Source: an uncultured Lacinutrix sp.
GTDB lineage: Bacteria > Bacteroidota > Bacteroidia > Flavobacteriales > Flavobacteriaceae
Direction of reading: 5' to 3'
NCBI GenBank assembly: GCA_937129145.1
Contig: CAKZMU010000014.1
Span: forward strand, 51,977-115,976
Length of the DNA: 64,000 bases
Part shown: piece after piece, positions 63,721 through 64,000 of the stretch
Position numbering within the stretch: the first letter of the stretch is position 1
How the letters are laid out: each line of letters begins with the position of its first letter
Notes under the pieces: model-generated
Seen by the model: the letters and a program-made list of their open reading frames with translations, nothing else
What the model was told of the DNA's origin: nothing
Databases searched by the model: none
Translations under genes and position numbers: made by a program

Positions 63721-64000
63721 TTATACTTTTACTGTTCTTGCTATTTTTTCCTTGTTTTTAGTTTTATTTCCCGCCGCACAGGCCGTTTGAGCAATAAAAA
63801 GGTCTGAATTCTCAATCGCAGTTGAAAATCGGAACAAAACGGAACGTTTGATTAGCGCTTCGAGAACCAAACCTCCCTTGGCCTCGCGACGGGAAATAAT
63901 TTTTTCAATTGGCAACTGCTCCAATACATCCTGGTCAGTACCACTTATATAAACAGAAAGCAGTTGATCGGCTTGATCAACAGTCTTAGCTGCTGTTGTT
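63721..64000 (-). CDS. C-terminal part of an unidentified protein (open at window edge)
   Basis: The frame ends at 63721 and stays open to the window edge (about 92 codons visible), so the true start is outside the window. It contains LPIEKIISRREAKGGLVLEALIKRSVLFRF and ends KNKEKIARTVKV. I do not recognise the family. Being upstream of osmC and the sulfhydrylase, it may belong to the same sulfur amino-acid block, but no motif shows this. Confidence 0.6.
   Translation of the reverse strand, partial: TTAAKTVDQADQLLSVYISGTDQDVLEQLPIEKIISRREAKGGLVLEALIKRSVLFRFSTAIENSDLFIAQTACAAGNKTKNKEKIARTVKV

Noticed and set aside
1..64000. tRNA or rRNA genes
   Set aside because: Scanning by eye for the T-loop GGTTC-type motif with acceptor stems and for rRNA segments found none; a tRNA search program would be decisive.

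Overview
The window looks like chromosomal DNA of a Flavobacteriaceae bacterium (Bacteroidota). The evidence is low GC, dense same-strand operons, promoters of the TTTG-N19-TAnnTTTG type, two GLPGLI-family proteins beside a TonB-type outer-membrane protein, a remnant of the gliding ATPase gene gldA, an acyl-citrulline type arginine operon and LytTR/DUF2306 type membrane proteins. Genus cannot be named from the sequence alone.

Layout. 1-7.8 kb: 3'-truncated sensor histidine kinase (minus), then two GLPGLI proteins, a large carboxypeptidase-regulatory/TonB-plug outer-membrane protein and an M28 peptidase. 7.9-13.3 kb (minus): an ABC ATPase/FtsX permease/small secreted protein operon, a DUF2306-serine hydrolase-TPR fusion and a LytTR regulator. 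13.4-14.8 kb: metK under a SAM-II-like riboswitch. 15-22 kb: ilvD-ilvB-ilvN-ilvC-ilvA behind an Ile/Val/Leu-rich leader peptide and an intrinsic terminator (classical attenuator layout). 22-30.5 kb: GNAT-argG-argC-argD-argF'-argB-argE-argH behind an Arg-rich leader peptide. 30.5-39.9 kb: an accessory zone holding a sialidase, a broken GH27 gene, DoxX, a sigma factor, a MarR/heme-protein/thioredoxin cluster with a repeated operator, an AraC regulator, a serine hydrolase and a RelE/HigB-type toxin-antitoxin pair whose antitoxin carries an IrrE-type protease domain. 40-44.7 kb (minus): leuA-leuC-leuD-leuB. 44.8-46.4 kb: a conserved helical-repeat protein of unknown function. 46.4-58 kb: a SAM-I riboswitch followed by metY, osmC, a MetX-aspartokinase-homoserine dehydrogenase triple fusion, a second PLP sulfhydrylase, a split metH, a 30-residue membrane peptide and metF. 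58-61.6 kb: lipid A deacylase-like protein, DUF2807 protein, XRE-membrane regulator and a lipoprotein. 61.7-64 kb: a gldA fragment cut off by a second sulfhydrylase/osmC block of visibly higher GC.

How it works together. Almost the whole middle of the window makes amino acids: branched-chain (ilv, leu), arginine, and threonine/methionine/SAM. Control appears to be mostly by RNA in cis: two different SAM riboswitch classes (SAM-II on metK, SAM-I on the met operon) and translation-sensing leader peptides for ilv and arg, perhaps also leu.

The less expected structure lies between genes. Three short copies of the 3' end of ilvA, plus a second copy of the leu terminator, mark the seams of the ilvA-leu interval and suggest stepwise insertion there. 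A family of GTCATT...AATGAC palindromic repeats sits at operon junctions and supplies the C-terminal codons of metH-N and leuC. A palindromic TTAGGAnTCCTAA operator recurs around the MarR/heme-protein cluster.
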